64,000 bases of DNA from Rhynchopus euleeides. Lineage: Eukaryota > Euglenozoa > Diplonemea > Diplonemida > Diplonemidae. Each line of letters begins with the position of its first letter. Positions within the stretch are counted from its first letter, which is position 1. The notes beneath the pieces are model-generated. The model had not been told where the DNA came from. It searched no databases and worked only from the letters and a program-made list of their open reading frames with translations. The stretch spans positions 1,922,001 through 1,986,000 of the forward strand of contig OY723296.1 in assembly GCA_963210315.1 (NCBI GenBank), in the 5' to 3' direction. The translations under genes were made by a program, and so were the position numbers. Shown piece after piece: positions 22,863-33,462 of this stretch.

Positions 22863-22983
22863 GGGGGGGTCAAATGGGGGTGACAAACACGATTTTTCAA
22901 AAAACCGGCGCAGAGGCCCCAAAGCCCCCGTAAACCCTCCAAACCCCCCCAGATCGGTCCGGAAACCCATCGAACCCCACTTT
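22863..22983 (+). repeat. Left outer terminal inverted repeat
   Basis: About 120 bp, ending CCCATCGAACCCCACTTT, pairs with 25674-25808 on the right. Confidence 0.85.
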
Positions 22984-23007
22984 GTAAAGTCCTGCCACGG
23001 TTGCCAA

Positions 23008-24243
23008 GGTCCTGGGCACGACCTTAAACTACCTAAGACCTAGGGAAGTCGTAAAACTCAACCCCACACCCCGAGGGCTCCCCCAGGCTGGTCCGCCTGG
23101 GCAACGGGGTCCCAGTGCATAGCACGGAGCACTGGGACAAAAGAGGGTCCGCCTTTTTCCGTCAACTCTGACATGGGGAGGGACAGCTGGAGCCACTGGC
23201 GGGGTGCTGTGTTGACTTCAGGGGGCTCCCAACGTGCTTCGGCACACCGGGTTCTTGGCCTGCGGCGGCATGGTAGTCGGTCAGAGAGGCCAGCGCTTGG
23301 TCGGGGACTACTCAGAGAGGGCGTGTGCGGACTTCAGGGGGCTCCCAACGTGCATCTGCACACCGGGTTCTTGGCCTGCGGACGTAGATTGCCTAAAGGT
23401 TTAGAAACCGGCCGAGCCCGTGGGGGTGACGAACGTACTGCCGGCCCGGGATTGTCAAGGTTCTTTCCCCAGATGGCTCACCAGTACCACCAAACCACAC
23501 GGAGAGCAAAACCGCCGGGGAGGGGGTGGGGGAAGGTGGGAAGGGCGGCATGCCGAACTACAGCAAGGATGGCCAACAATGCGATCACTGCAAACAAGGC
23601 ATGGGACACAAGAGGGAAAAAAAAGGTCCTGGGCACGACCTTAAACTACCTAAGACCTAGGGAAGTCGTAAAACTCAACCCCACACCCCGAGGGCTCCCC
23701 CAGGCTGGTCCGCCTGGGCAACGGGGTCCCAGTGCATAGCACGGAGCACTGGGACAAAAGAGGGTCCGCCTTTTTCCGTCAACTCTGACATGGGGAGGGA
23801 CAGCTGGAGCCACTGGCGGGGTGCTGTGTTGACTTCAGGGGGCTCCCAATGTGCTTCGGCACACCGGGTTCTTGGCCTGCGGCGGCATGGTAGTCGGTCA
23901 GAGAGGCCAGCGCTTGGTCGGGGACTACTCAGAGAGGGCGTGTGCGGACTTCAGGGGGCTCCCAACGTGCATCTGCACACCGGGTTCTTGGCCTGCGGAC
24001 GTAGATTGCCTAAAGGTTTAGAAACCGGCCGAGCCCGTGGGGGTGACGAACGTACTGCCGGCCCGGGATTGTCAAGGTTCTTTCCCCAGATGGCTCACCA
24101 GTACCACCAAACCACACGGAGAGCAAAACCGCCGGGGAGGGGGTGGGGGAAGGTGGGAAGGGCGGCATGCCGAACTACAGCAAGGATGGCCAACAATGCG
24201 ATCACTGCAAACAAGGCATGGGACACAAGAGGGAAAAAAAAAA
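23008..24243 (+). repeat. Two tandem 617-bp repeat units
   Basis: Units 23008-23624 and 23625-24243 both start GGTCCTGGGCACGACCTTAA and differ by very few bases and an A-run length; a third start (GGTCCTGGGTAAGACGTTAA) at 24244 diverges at once. Each unit also contains an internal 50-bp direct repeat (GACTTCAGGGGGCTCCCAAC...) at spacing 116 bp, e.g. 23215 and 23331. Confidence 0.92.
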
Positions 24244-24761
24244 GGTCCTGGGTAAGACGTTAAACTGCCTGGGGGGGCCGTCCCCGGACCATGACGGGTG
24301 CCTGCACCAGGAGTCTAGCACGGCCGTGGTCCAGGGCATGACCGAAAACTGCTTGGGTACCGAGGCTCCCCAGACCAGGAAGGGTGGAGACACCTGGAGT
24401 CTAAATAGTCACACCACGTCAGGCCAGACCTTCGCATTGCACTCCGCGAAGACTGCCACACAGCCGCGGGGCAGGTGTGCAGCCTGTGGAAAACCTCGTA
24501 CAGAAAAGGGTCGGCGACCGCCCGCCCCCAGTCTGAGAGGCATCAGCCGAATCTCGGTGGAGGCGGGCACAAAACAAAAGGGAGAGTCGTCACTGTGCAT
24601 ATCAGCACGGTCCCGCCCTCTGTGCCAGACCAACACACCACCAAAGGAAAAGAGGAAGAGGCGACGTAAGGCAATGCCTCCGTGCGGCCAGGAGAACACG
24701 AAATAGCGACCCCCTCAACGGGGAATGCTACGAGCACGGCCAAAAATCGTTCAAATCGTTC

Positions 24762-25020
24762 AACCCATCGAACCCCACTTTTCCACCATTCCGGGCACCT
24801 CAGGTGCCCGAATTGGGGTACCTAAATTTTGTGCCACCGTTTGGTACCGGACAGTGCCACTGTGTGGGAGGTTGGAAAAGAAAATGCCCCAACACACCAC
24901 ATCTGAGGGTTGCAATGCATGTTGCTTGCCAACCACGTCATCCGGTGGGTGTCAGGCGCTATGTAGGTGGCATGAGCCAGGTCTTCGATGTGTTCTGGCT
25001 TGTATATGTACCTCCCTGCC
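24762..25020 (+). repeat. Inner part of split left inverted arm
   Basis: Pairs inverted with 25439-25692. It starts again with AACCCATCGAACCCCACTTT, the same 20 bases that end the outer left arm near 22983. Confidence 0.88.
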
Positions 25021-25438
25021 TGCGGCACAGGCACTGCCTTTGTCCCCCACACCAGCCACAGAGAGCGTATTGTACTCGGTCCACGGTTGCTGATTCATTG
25101 TGATGCGTTGTATCCTCGAGTGAACGTCACACACTAGTGGCACCACCACCCGCCATCCGAGAGCTGTATTGACTTTGCGCCCTTCCGTTGCATTCACCTC
25201 GCCACGCATATTGCACCGTTCAGTACCAGTGCTCTTGGGCCAGGCAAAGTAGACCGCAGCAACTACCAATTCTGGCACAATGGGTACCACGACAGCGCAC
25301 TTCGTGTGTTCCCGGAATGTACAGCTCGTGTTGCAACAGTCGTTGTCAACACATCCCGGTTGTGGAGCACTGCTGCACAGGAATCACACGACCATCTGGA
25401 CTTGTTCCGTACCTACAGGCAGCCTCCCGGTGCATGGT

Positions 25439-25808
25439 GGCAGGGAGGTACATATACAAGCCAGAACTCATCGAAGACCTGGCTAATGCCACCTACATAG
25501 CGCCTGACACCCACCGGATGACGTGGTTGGCAAGCAACATGCATTGCAACCCTCAGATGTGGTGTGTTGGGGCATTTTCTTTTCCAACCTCCCACACAGT
25601 GGCACTGTCCGGTACCAAACGGTGGCACAAAATTTAGGTACCCCAATTCGGGCACCTGAGGTGCCCGGAATGGTGGAAAAGTGGGGTTCGATGGGTTTCC
25701 GGACCGATCTGGGGGGGTTTGGAGGGTTTACGGGGGCTTTGGGGCCTCTGCGCCGGTTTTTTGAAAAATCGTGTTTGTCCACGTAAAAGGGTGGCATTTG
25801 ACCCCCCC
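25439..25808 (-). repeat. Right inverted arm, intact, about 370 bp
   Basis: Contiguous counterpart of both left pieces (22863-22983 and 24762-25020). Confidence 0.88.
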
Positions 25809-25810
25809 TA

Positions 25811-26801
25811 ACCCCCCCCCCCCCCCGACCCCCACGGATCGCGTAGTGACTACGAAAGGACTAACATTGCAAGGTGCTGGGCGACTTACTTTTCCGTTCA
25901 CTCTCGACGATCAAACCCCCCACCTACCGCCCCCCCCCCCCCACGGATCAGTTCTATATTTGCTGTCTCGAAGAACGTGTGGTCGGAGGGATTCTGACGG
26001 CCCCGCTTCCTTGCTGTATGTCTAGCTATCTCGTGTTCACATGCAGCCCACACCTCCGGCGACAGCACAGCAGAGTTTCCGGATTGACGACGCAAGATGC
26101 AATTTTTCTCTGCTTGCGTGGTATGCTGCATCGCAGGCAGCACTGGTGTGTCGTGCGCACCGGATGGCTGGCACGGATGAGAACTGCCATGACAAATAGT
26201 GATTCGGCTTGACTCGGGTACGGATCTACTCGAGCTAGACGTGTCTTTGTGCAGGGCATGGTGCGGCTGATTAATCGGCTGAAAGTGAACCGGGTAGCGT
26301 GGCCCTGTTCCATCCGGCGCCCCTCGCACGAGGCGGTGAGGGTTTTGCACAGGTACAGCTACTGGCTGCCCGTGCCTGTGTTTGTCCCGTGTTTGAACAC
26401 TGTTCCAGTGGGTGTGTGAGCGCAGTGCCTTGTGCGACTGGGCACCTTGGTGGGTTCCTTGTGTCGTGCGGAGTCACCAGAACCACATCTGCAAGACGAG
26501 AGGCTCCAGGGGTCCGGGTGATGAGCCCCTGCCCCCACCCCCGCCCCGGAGGGTCCCCATGCCCAGGAGGGCCGACATCAGAGTGGTGTTGGGGCGTTCC
26601 CAGACACCCAATCATCGGGTTTCCCCTAGGTGGGTCATGGCTGGCAGACAGATGTCCCATTCCCACCCCCCAAAATCGGAGTGTTATTTCCGTGGTGGTG
26701 GGTGTTTCTGGCATTCACCCATATCACTATCCACACAAGCCACCACCCCAGGACAGTGCCCGCCCGCCACACACCACCCTGCAGGACACATCTCTGCCGC
26801 G
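25811..26801. other. Intergenic, upstream of membrane-protein gene
   Basis: No gene supported. C runs at 25811-25826 and 25931-25942. The open frame of the next gene extends upstream to 26412 but that part is Pro/His-rich and lacks the periodicity of the gene. Promoter elements not identified. Confidence 0.55.
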
Positions 26802-29432
26802 ATGCGCTGCACGGTCTCTGTGGCCGTGCTGGGGTGGTGTGCATGGGTTGTGCACGGCCAGCAGGAGGTGAACTTTGTGCACTTCGTGGACTTGGAAGAC
26901 TACGAGTCGTCCACTGACAGGCTGAACGGGGACAGCCCGGTCCTCGGGAAGGTCGGGGACGCCGCGGCGCTTGTGCTCCCGCTTCTTGACGGTGTTCATG
27001 TGCTGCACAGCGACGGCAGCGCAGCACCCAGCCTGACGGTGCTGCCGTACCCTGCAAATGTGGAGCCGCGTGATCTGCGTGCAGGGTTCCTGTTCGACAA
27101 GGTGGCCCTGGTGTGCGGTGTGGACAAGGATAAGTACCACACCACACAGCGCCTGCTGCTGCAGCTCTTCAACGCCGACGGCACCCTGCACAACGAGATC
27201 TATGTCGATGCCGTGTCGGACTACATTGCGCCCCGCACTGCGATGTGCGACCTGCCGGGCGGCAGGGCTCTCTTGGTCATGGACAGCGGGCATGAGGTGG
27301 TCATCAACGCCACGCACGTGCTGTCCATCCGGAAATTCGGGCATGCACCCATCTTCTACGGCTCGCCGCAGTTGCAGTTCGTCGGCATCGATGCGGCGAG
27401 TGGGAATGAGACTGTCATGTTCCGGTCTTTCGGTTCGCCGTACATCTTCCATGTCGGCGCGGCAGGCTCAGGGGTCTCGATGGAAGACGATTCGCTTTCA
27501 ATTTTCTGCCCTGCGTTCGGTGGTTTGCTCATGGGAGACACCGCTTACGACACTACGAGTCTGATGGATGCCAACCTGACGCTGCGTGACGCCTCAGGAA
27601 AGAAGGTACTGTCGAACTACGTCAGCACCGGGCTCGACTTCCACTCTATGATGACCTGCAGCAGCAGCGGCGACCATGCCGTTGTAACGTGGCTGTCGTG
27701 GCCGGACTTTCCTCTGGGCCACCTGGATTCGCTGCGGCGGCAGTACTACACCATGGAGTCGGGCCACCTGCTGCCCAGCAGCCCCATCTTCGAGGTGAAG
27801 GTTGCCGGTGTGCCGCAGGCTACTGGTAGCTGGATGACGCGGTCGCGCAACACGTGGACAGTTACGACTGACGTGTGGCTGGAGCAGCCGCAGCGCTTCG
27901 GACAGCTGCTCCAGCGGGGGCGTGGTGGTGGTGCCTTCGCCTTGGGCGTGCAGGTGGTGCCCTCAGTCCTGCGTGCGGTGGCACCACCGCTGACCCCTGC
28001 ACCTCGCCCCCATCCCCGGCATGCAGACGGTGTGCGTATCTTTACGTCATCCAAAGACTATTTCTCGGACATGGGCGTGGTCTCCCTGGGTGACGGCTGG
28101 GTTGCTGCCGTGCTGCCGGATGAGAAGCCGTTCACAGCGAAGTTCTGGCGGAACGGGCACGTGCAACGCGTGGCACAGCTGCACGGCACCGGATGGGCAT
28201 GTGTGGGCAGGATCGGTGCAAAGCTTGCTGTGTTCCACGACTGCCACTCGACGAGCCTGGCTGAATCAGCCGCACTGAGCCTGGTGGACCCTGTGTCGGA
28301 TCACGTCGACACTGTCAACCTCACAGCATACCGTGTGCTGCGCACGTGCCAGCGGGACGACGGGCGCCTCGTCGCAGCCGTGCTTCCTGGCAAGGAGGAT
28401 CTGAGACATTCCGACACAGCCCACGTGCAGTTTGTCGACTTCACTGATGCAGGTGTGATTGACTGGCGCAGCCCTGTCTACGAGGTTGCAAAGAGGTTTG
28501 CACTTCCCTCATACGGTGCAGCACAGCTGCACTGCCTGTCTGACAGGTCCCTCGCACTCATGTCGCCTCCCTCTTATCTCTACTCCACTGAACAGACGCT
28601 TCTGTGGAGCGAAGGCAGCAACGCTACAGTCGTGAACACCACTTTGGCCGACCAGAACTCCATCTCATGCGACGCTGCAGGGATGCTGGTTGAAGTGGGT
28701 TTCAAGGGGGCCGCCCCAAGCCTGTTCGATGTCACCGTGCAGCTGTGCTCCGTTACTGCTGCACAGCTCCAGTGTGCGAAGCCTGTGCCGATTGGGTCGG
28801 TGACGGAGCCGGCCATACACGGCAGCTGCTCGGCGTTTCCCGACGGTAGGGTCGTGCTGGCATGGCTGCCCATTGAGGATGGCTTCGCTCCGCCCGACGA
28901 GCTGTGGCGTGCGGCGATCCGCTTCAGCGCAGACAAGCAGATCAGCATCGTGACCCCGCCCACTGCTGTTGTGGGGCTGCAGCAGCCGCCACGCCTCCGC
29001 AGCTCCCTCGTCTTCGAGGCACCTGTGGACGCCTCGACGCTCTTCTCGCTCGTCAGCACGGATGGGCAAGCCGCCGTGTGGCTGAACACGACGATGCCTG
29101 AGGAGGCTGCTGCCACTGCGAGCCCCACACCCTCCCCGGAGCAAGGCAGCACGCCACCATCACCATCACCGCATGCCGGCGAGTCAGAGCCCAGCCGCAC
29201 TTCCACCGCCGTGCTCCTTGCTGCGGTGGTGCTGGTGGCCCTGGGCGGTGTCGCTGCCTTCGTGGTTGTGGGGATGCGCCGCCGCCGCCAGACGCAACAG
29301 CCGCACAACACGGAGGCAGACCCGGAGGGCGTGCCTGTTGACGCCGACGACACCCTCCCCGAGCAGTGCTCCGAGATGCAGATGCCGATGCATGATGACC
29401 CGCTGCCTCCTCCCCACGGCGAGCAGGCATAG
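26802..29432 (+). CDS. Type I membrane protein related to the 18808 gene (876 aa)
   Basis: I choose the ATG at 26802 because it opens a signal peptide (MRCTVSVAVLGWCAWVVHG, likely cut before QQEV); upstream in-frame sequence is low-complexity. The ectodomain shares landmarks in the same order with the 18808 protein: RDLRAGFLFDKVALV against TRLSAGVLFDRVALV, then TAMCDLPGGRALLVM against AAMCD...TAVILY. It ends in a Ser/Pro/Thr-rich stalk, a transmembrane helix at residues about 801-823, a basic RRRR stop and an acidic, Pro-rich cytoplasmic tail; stop TAG. One long exon. No named domain recognised; a surface receptor or adhesin role is inference from the layout. Confidence 0.85.
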   Translation: MRCTVSVAVLGWCAWVVHGQQEVNFVHFVDLEDYESSTDRLNGDSPVLGKVGDAAALVLPLLDGVHVLHSDGSAAPSLTVLPYPANVEPRDLRAGFLFDKVALVCGVDKDKYHTTQRLLLQLFNADGTLHNEIYVDAVSDYIAPRTAMCDLPGGRALLVMDSGHEVVINATHVLSIRKFGHAPIFYGSPQLQFVGIDAASGNETVMFRSFGSPYIFHVGAAGSGVSMEDDSLSIFCPAFGGLLMGDTAYDTTSLMDANLTLRDASGKKVLSNYVSTGLDFHSMMTCSSSGDHAVVTWLSWPDFPLGHLDSLRRQYYTMESGHLLPSSPIFEVKVAGVPQATGSWMTRSRNTWTVTTDVWLEQPQRFGQLLQRGRGGGAFALGVQVVPSVLRAVAPPLTPAPRPHPRHADGVRIFTSSKDYFSDMGVVSLGDGWVAAVLPDEKPFTAKFWRNGHVQRVAQLHGTGWACVGRIGAKLAVFHDCHSTSLAESAALSLVDPVSDHVDTVNLTAYRVLRTCQRDDGRLVAAVLPGKEDLRHSDTAHVQFVDFTDAGVIDWRSPVYEVAKRFALPSYGAAQLHCLSDRSLALMSPPSYLYSTEQTLLWSEGSNATVVNTTLADQNSISCDAAGMLVEVGFKGAAPSLFDVTVQLCSVTAAQLQCAKPVPIGSVTEPAIHGSCSAFPDGRVVLAWLPIEDGFAPPDELWRAAIRFSADKQISIVTPPTAVVGLQQPPRLRSSLVFEAPVDASTLFSLVSTDGQAAVWLNTTMPEEAAATASPTPSPEQGSTPPSPSPHAGESEPSRTSTAVLLAAVVLVALGGVAAFVVVGMRRRRQTQQPHNTEADPEGVPVDADDTLPEQCSEMQMPMHDDPLPPPHGEQA

Positions 29433-29984
29433 TCATAGGCATAGGCACAGCTTCTTCCTTCCCTCTGGGTGCTCGTTGTGAATGCCACCCCCTGCTGGCT
29501 CTTTCCATCCCCCCCCCCCCTGTAAGCATACGAGAGAGAGAGGGGGGGGGGGGGGCGTAAGAAACTGATGACGATATTTCTTCTCCGTTATTCTGGTGAT
29601 GTGCTGATGATTCACTCAAGCAGTGTCAGTCTATTTGACAGGCTGTGCATTCCAGTCTCTGACTGGTGTGTCTGGGTGCATTGTTCACATCCTACGCCAC
29701 CGCTTCCCCAAAGGAGGGGCCGCCTGTTGCCCCCGAGTGCACGAAGCGTAAATGTGTAGGAGTGATTCCCCCTTTCTTTCTGTGTGACTCGCTCTTGCGC
29801 TTCACACCCACATCAATGCAGCACGTCATGTCAACAATGTAGGCTATCCTACTCCAACAAAAATTCAAAAGGGAAAACTTGTGGTTGCAGCGCTTTTAGG
29901 GGGTGGGGGTGGGGGGTTCATTGTTGCCTTGCTGCCTGATTGGCTATCTGATTCCTGATCGGCTAGCTGGTTATCTTTTAAGTA

Positions 29985-30472
29985 CATGCATGATGCGTAA
30001 AAGTGTAGGAGTGCTTCCGACGACCTCCTTCTTTTCTGTGTGTCTTGCTATTTCGTGTTCACATGTGCTCCACACCCGCATCAAAGCGGCAGGCTAAAGG
30101 GTGGTGGAAGCATCAACGCATCAATAAGAAAGAAGGAAGCACGGTCGCTACGCTTTTCGTCGATCGCGAGAACACCCTGCACGCCTGCTGCGGGTGTGGT
30201 GTGCGTGCAGTGATCTGCATGCAGCAAAGTTTTCCCGGTTGCGGGAGAAGAAGCGGAGAAGCCGAAGGAAATCGTACCACTGAAGCTTGATCGGGATTGC
30301 ACCTTCACGCCACTTCACAGGTGCTTCTTCACCCTACAGCCTTTGACACAGGGGTGTGCGCCGAACAAAAAGGAGCACGGATCTGCCTTTTTTTTTGCAG
30401 TTTTTTTGCAGGTCCTGCCCCTCGGCAGCGTGCGTTTCTCTCATTATAGCGAAGGAATACGATTTGTTCAGC
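29985..30472 (+). repeat. Dispersed repeat family R1, extended copy 2
   Basis: Bases 29985-30070 (GTAAAAGTGTAGGAGTGCTT ... TTGCTATTTCGTGTTCACAT) match 49690-49772, and 30258-30472 match 49858-50025 and 2098-2266. Same order and orientation in copies 2 and 3, so the unit was at least 330-480 bp. Confidence 0.7.
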
Positions 30473-31256
30473 TCTCTCTCCACCCCTTTGCCGCTGTACG
30501 TTGAGACCCGTCCCCCAAGTTGGTTCTTGAGTATCGCAGTAGCAGTGCTCACTGCCTCCGTGGGTGGGGGAAGCATCACAGTTTTGTGGGACACAGAGCG
30601 AGGAGTATTTTATACGCGCAGCAAAAGTGGGAGGGGTGCCCGTCACAGGTGCCGCCTGAAGCGGTCCGAGTGACGACATCTCCCCACCACAAAGACCCAG
30701 CAGGGGGTGTGGAGCATCCACCGCGTGTGGTCCGCCACTCTGTGGGCAGGCAGGATGCCCTCCTGAAAACAACGCAAAATATACCAAAACACCAATCACA
30801 ATCACACCGGCGTGCAACGCAAACGCTATAATTATGCGGCTGAGGGGAAATATGAAGGAGAATAAGGGGAGATATCGACAGTTGATGTTCTTGTAACGCT
30901 GGCCACCCTAAGAAAATATCAACTGCATCGCCCCGCATCAGTGTCGGTGTCAAGAGCCCTCCAACGAGACTGTCCAAAGATGGAGAGGGGGGGACGGAAG
31001 AGGCCACAGGAGGTGGATGCCAAGCTCGTTCGTGATTGTCGATGCAAAAAGTAAGAGGAAGGGTCTTGCCGCACATCATGTGCCCCTTTGTGTGTTTGTC
31101 CGCCCAGAGGGGGGAGGGGAGGGGGGGGGGGGTGGGTGTGTAGAACGGAAGGGGCATACGGGTTTTGATGGCGACGCGTTTTGCTTTTCACCCATCATGC
31201 ACCCACACCTCGGGGTGTCCTCGGGTTTCCCGAGGAGCCCTGATAATTCTGACAAT

Positions 31257-31354
31257 GGGGGTCTTCGCTACGGGGTGGTCGTCAGTGCATTTTGGTGCAT
31301 TTCCTGTTGAATTGGCTGAAAACTGAAGAAGTTTGTCGACCAGCAAAGACCCCC
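31257..31354 (+). mobile_element. GGGGG-type MITE (98 bp) with AAT target duplication
   Basis: Starts GGGGGTCTTCGCTACGGGGT, ends CGACCAGCAAAGACCCCC; flanked by AAT on both sides. Inner sequence is the reverse complement of most of the MITE at 43332. Confidence 0.8.
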
Positions 31355-32163
31355 AATAGTTTTTTTTTAGACAAGCTCCTGAGATGGGGGCCTTCGCTAC
31401 CAGGTGTGACAGTGCGGGGAACAGTGAGGAGGTGCCCAACTTACTCCACGCCACTTCCGAGCCCGTTGACTGGCTGTGGCTGGTAGCGGAGGGCTTCCGT
31501 AGAGAAAACAAAATACAAAGGGGCTGCATTTCATTACAGAGAAAATCACGCCCGCATTGCTGCATTGCTGTCGCAAAAAAAAATGGAAAAATTCTGCATT
31601 GTTCGAAGCTGTACACATCTCTCTCTCCCTTGGCGGGTGACTTTTGTTGTTGCGCATTCTTCCAACAAAAGGTGTCGTTCTGCTCGTTCTCTACAAATGT
31701 GATTCCATCTGTATGCGTGACGCTTCCACACACCACAAACAAGCCCCCTTTTTGCCTGATGAAGGTGGTGTGGTGGTGCGTAGGGCATGGTTAGTGCAAG
31801 TGCATGTCACTTTCCGCTCGAATTGTCGTGTGCGTGAAAAAGAAGAAGGAATCACACCCCAATCACATCCCAATCACACCCCTTCGTTCCGGTTGTTTTT
31901 GATACCTTGCGCGTTCACAGTGACCCGCACTGTCTCGTGTTGGCTGCAAAAGGATGGAGATGGGGGAACATCACCAGCAGGTCAGCCCCTCCTCTCACAC
32001 CCCCCACACACCCTCACACCCCTTTGTTGAGGGGCCCTCGGGTGAATGTACAACACTGTCCCCAGCACATCCCCCATCTACCCTCCTTGAATTTTGCCTT
32101 CTGGCCTGAGGGCTCCACCCACCACCACACTCCCAGGGGACCGGCAGTCCGCCTGCCGGCAGG

Positions 32164-33462
32164 ATGGCGGACCCACAGTACGGCAAGGAGTCGCCCGTGC
32201 TCGATGCGGTTGCAAATGTGGTCGAGCTGATTAAGAACAGCAACGCCACCACCTTTCAGGTATGTCCCCGCCGGTCAGCTTGCTGTCACATGTTGCTGCC
32301 ACGATGCCACAATAGCGGGTGCCACCGCCACCACCACCACCCTCTGCGGTGCCACAGGAGTGGCAGGACGACATGAAGCAGGCTGTGAAGAGCTACGAAG
32401 ACGAGGAGGGTTCTGTGAACAGCCTCGCCATCGCCAGCGGGTGTGACATCCTGCGCCGGTTCACAACCCGCATGTCAGATGACGAGCTCGAGCGCAGCTG
32501 GTGCTCCATGCGCACTGCCCTCGCAAAGCGGGCGCAGCTGTTCCTGGAGATCAACCAGAAGGCACGGGAGAAGATCTCGGAGCAGGTCGTGCCCTTCCTC
32601 CGCGACGGCTCCCGTGTTCTGGTGCACGGCTACTGCCCCACTGTGCTCGCCGCTGTCGCGCACGCCACGAAACACCGCAACATCGTCCTCTACGTCACAG
32701 AGGCCCGCCCCACCTGCGCAGGGTACAAGTTTGTCTCCGCGCTGCAGAAGGTGTGCGGTGCAGAGGCGGAGGACCTCGAGATCACCCTGGTGCCCGACAC
32801 CGCCGTGGCGTCGCTCCTCCCCGAGACGGACGTCGTGCTGCTGGGTGCAGAGGTGATCACCGAGAACGGTGGCATCATCAACACCATCGGGTCTTTCCAG
32901 ATTGCCGCCTTGGCGCGTGCCATGCACAAGCCGGTCTACATCTGCGCCGAGACGGTGAAGCTGGCCCGCATCTACCCCCTGGACCAGACGGAGCTGCCGC
33001 CCTCCCGCAACTGGACCTTCAACCTCGTGCGCGAGGCGGGTGCGCCGGAGGCTGTGACGCTGTGCAAGCGGTCTGTCGACTACACCCCGCCGCATCTGAT
33101 TACCCAGGTATGGCCCGGGGGTGGACGTGTCACCTCCCCCCCACACACTCTTGCTTTTCCATTCACTCTCGACAATCAAATCCCCCCACCCCCTGTGGCT
33201 CCAAAGGAGGGCCGAAGCCCCTCGCGCAGGAGTGCGGAGCCTGTCTGTGCTTCTGCCGCACCTGTCGAGGTCATCCAAGGGGGGCGCCAGCTCGCATTTG
33301 CCCCCAGTTTAGCCCCCCTCCCCATCTCTAAATGGCTCTGATGCGATCACCCTGACACACCCCTCACCCCAAACCCGCACCCCATACCCACAGATCTTCT
33401 CCAACCTGGGTACGATGACACCGGCAGCTATATCGGATGAGCTGCTCAAGCTGTACACATAA
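32164..33462 (+). CDS. EIF2B1: Translation initiation factor eIF2B subunit alpha, three exons
   Basis: Exons 32164-32259, 32358-33107 and 33394-33462; introns of 98 and 286 bp start GTATGTCC and GTATGGCC and end CCACAG and CCCACAG, all phase 0. The product is 304 residues, against about 305 in humans. The protein shows the eIF2B alpha/beta/delta regulatory-subunit fold: an N-terminal helical part, GSRVLVHGYCPTVLAAV, VTEARPTCAGYKF, then LGAEVITENGGIINTIGSFQ, VYICAETVKLARIYPLDQ, and the family ending NLGTMTPAAISDELLKLYT. eIF2B is the guanine exchange factor that recharges eIF2 with GTP; the alpha subunit forms a dimer that bridges two halves of the complex and senses phosphorylated eIF2. Cytosolic. 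The second intron carries C-rich tracts. Very secure identification. Confidence 0.96.

Larger units (their letters stand above)
22863..25808. mobile_element. TA-flanked terminal-inverted-repeat element, 2946 bp, transposase not recognised
   Basis: Ends are GGGGGGGTCAAATG at 22863 and its reverse complement ending at 25808, each flanked by TA (22861-22862 and 25809-25810), the Tc1/mariner-type target. The inverted arms continue through ACAAACACGATTTTTCAAAA and CCGGCGCAGAGGCCCCAAAG to about 22983 on the left. The right arm is longer (25439-25808); its inner 250 bp match, inverted, 24762-25020. So the left arm is split by about 1.8 kb (22984-24761) holding 617-bp tandem repeats. Spacer between inner arms is 25021-25438. 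Open frames at 23173 and 24143 are low in similarity to anything; CxxC pairs (CDHC, CAAC) are seen but no DDE/D transposase signature. Confidence 0.75.
29433..32163. other. Intergenic with repeat fragments
   Basis: No gene supported. It carries a string GATGCGTAAAAGTGTAGGAG (29992) that recurs at 49693, family R1 at about 30258-30472, a MITE at 31257-31354, a lone MITE-type end at 31386, and homopolymers (29512, 29540, 31120). The 3' end is the promoter/5'UTR of eIF2B alpha. Confidence 0.55.

Noticed and set aside
24143..24706. CxxC-containing open frame as a zinc-finger or piggyBac-type cysteine tail
   Set aside because: Only isolated CxxC pairs in a frame that is interrupted elsewhere; spacing does not complete a known motif.
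26412..26801. 130-residue upstream extension of the 26802 protein
   Set aside because: Pro/His-rich, no similarity to the relative at 18808, and would bury the signal peptide.
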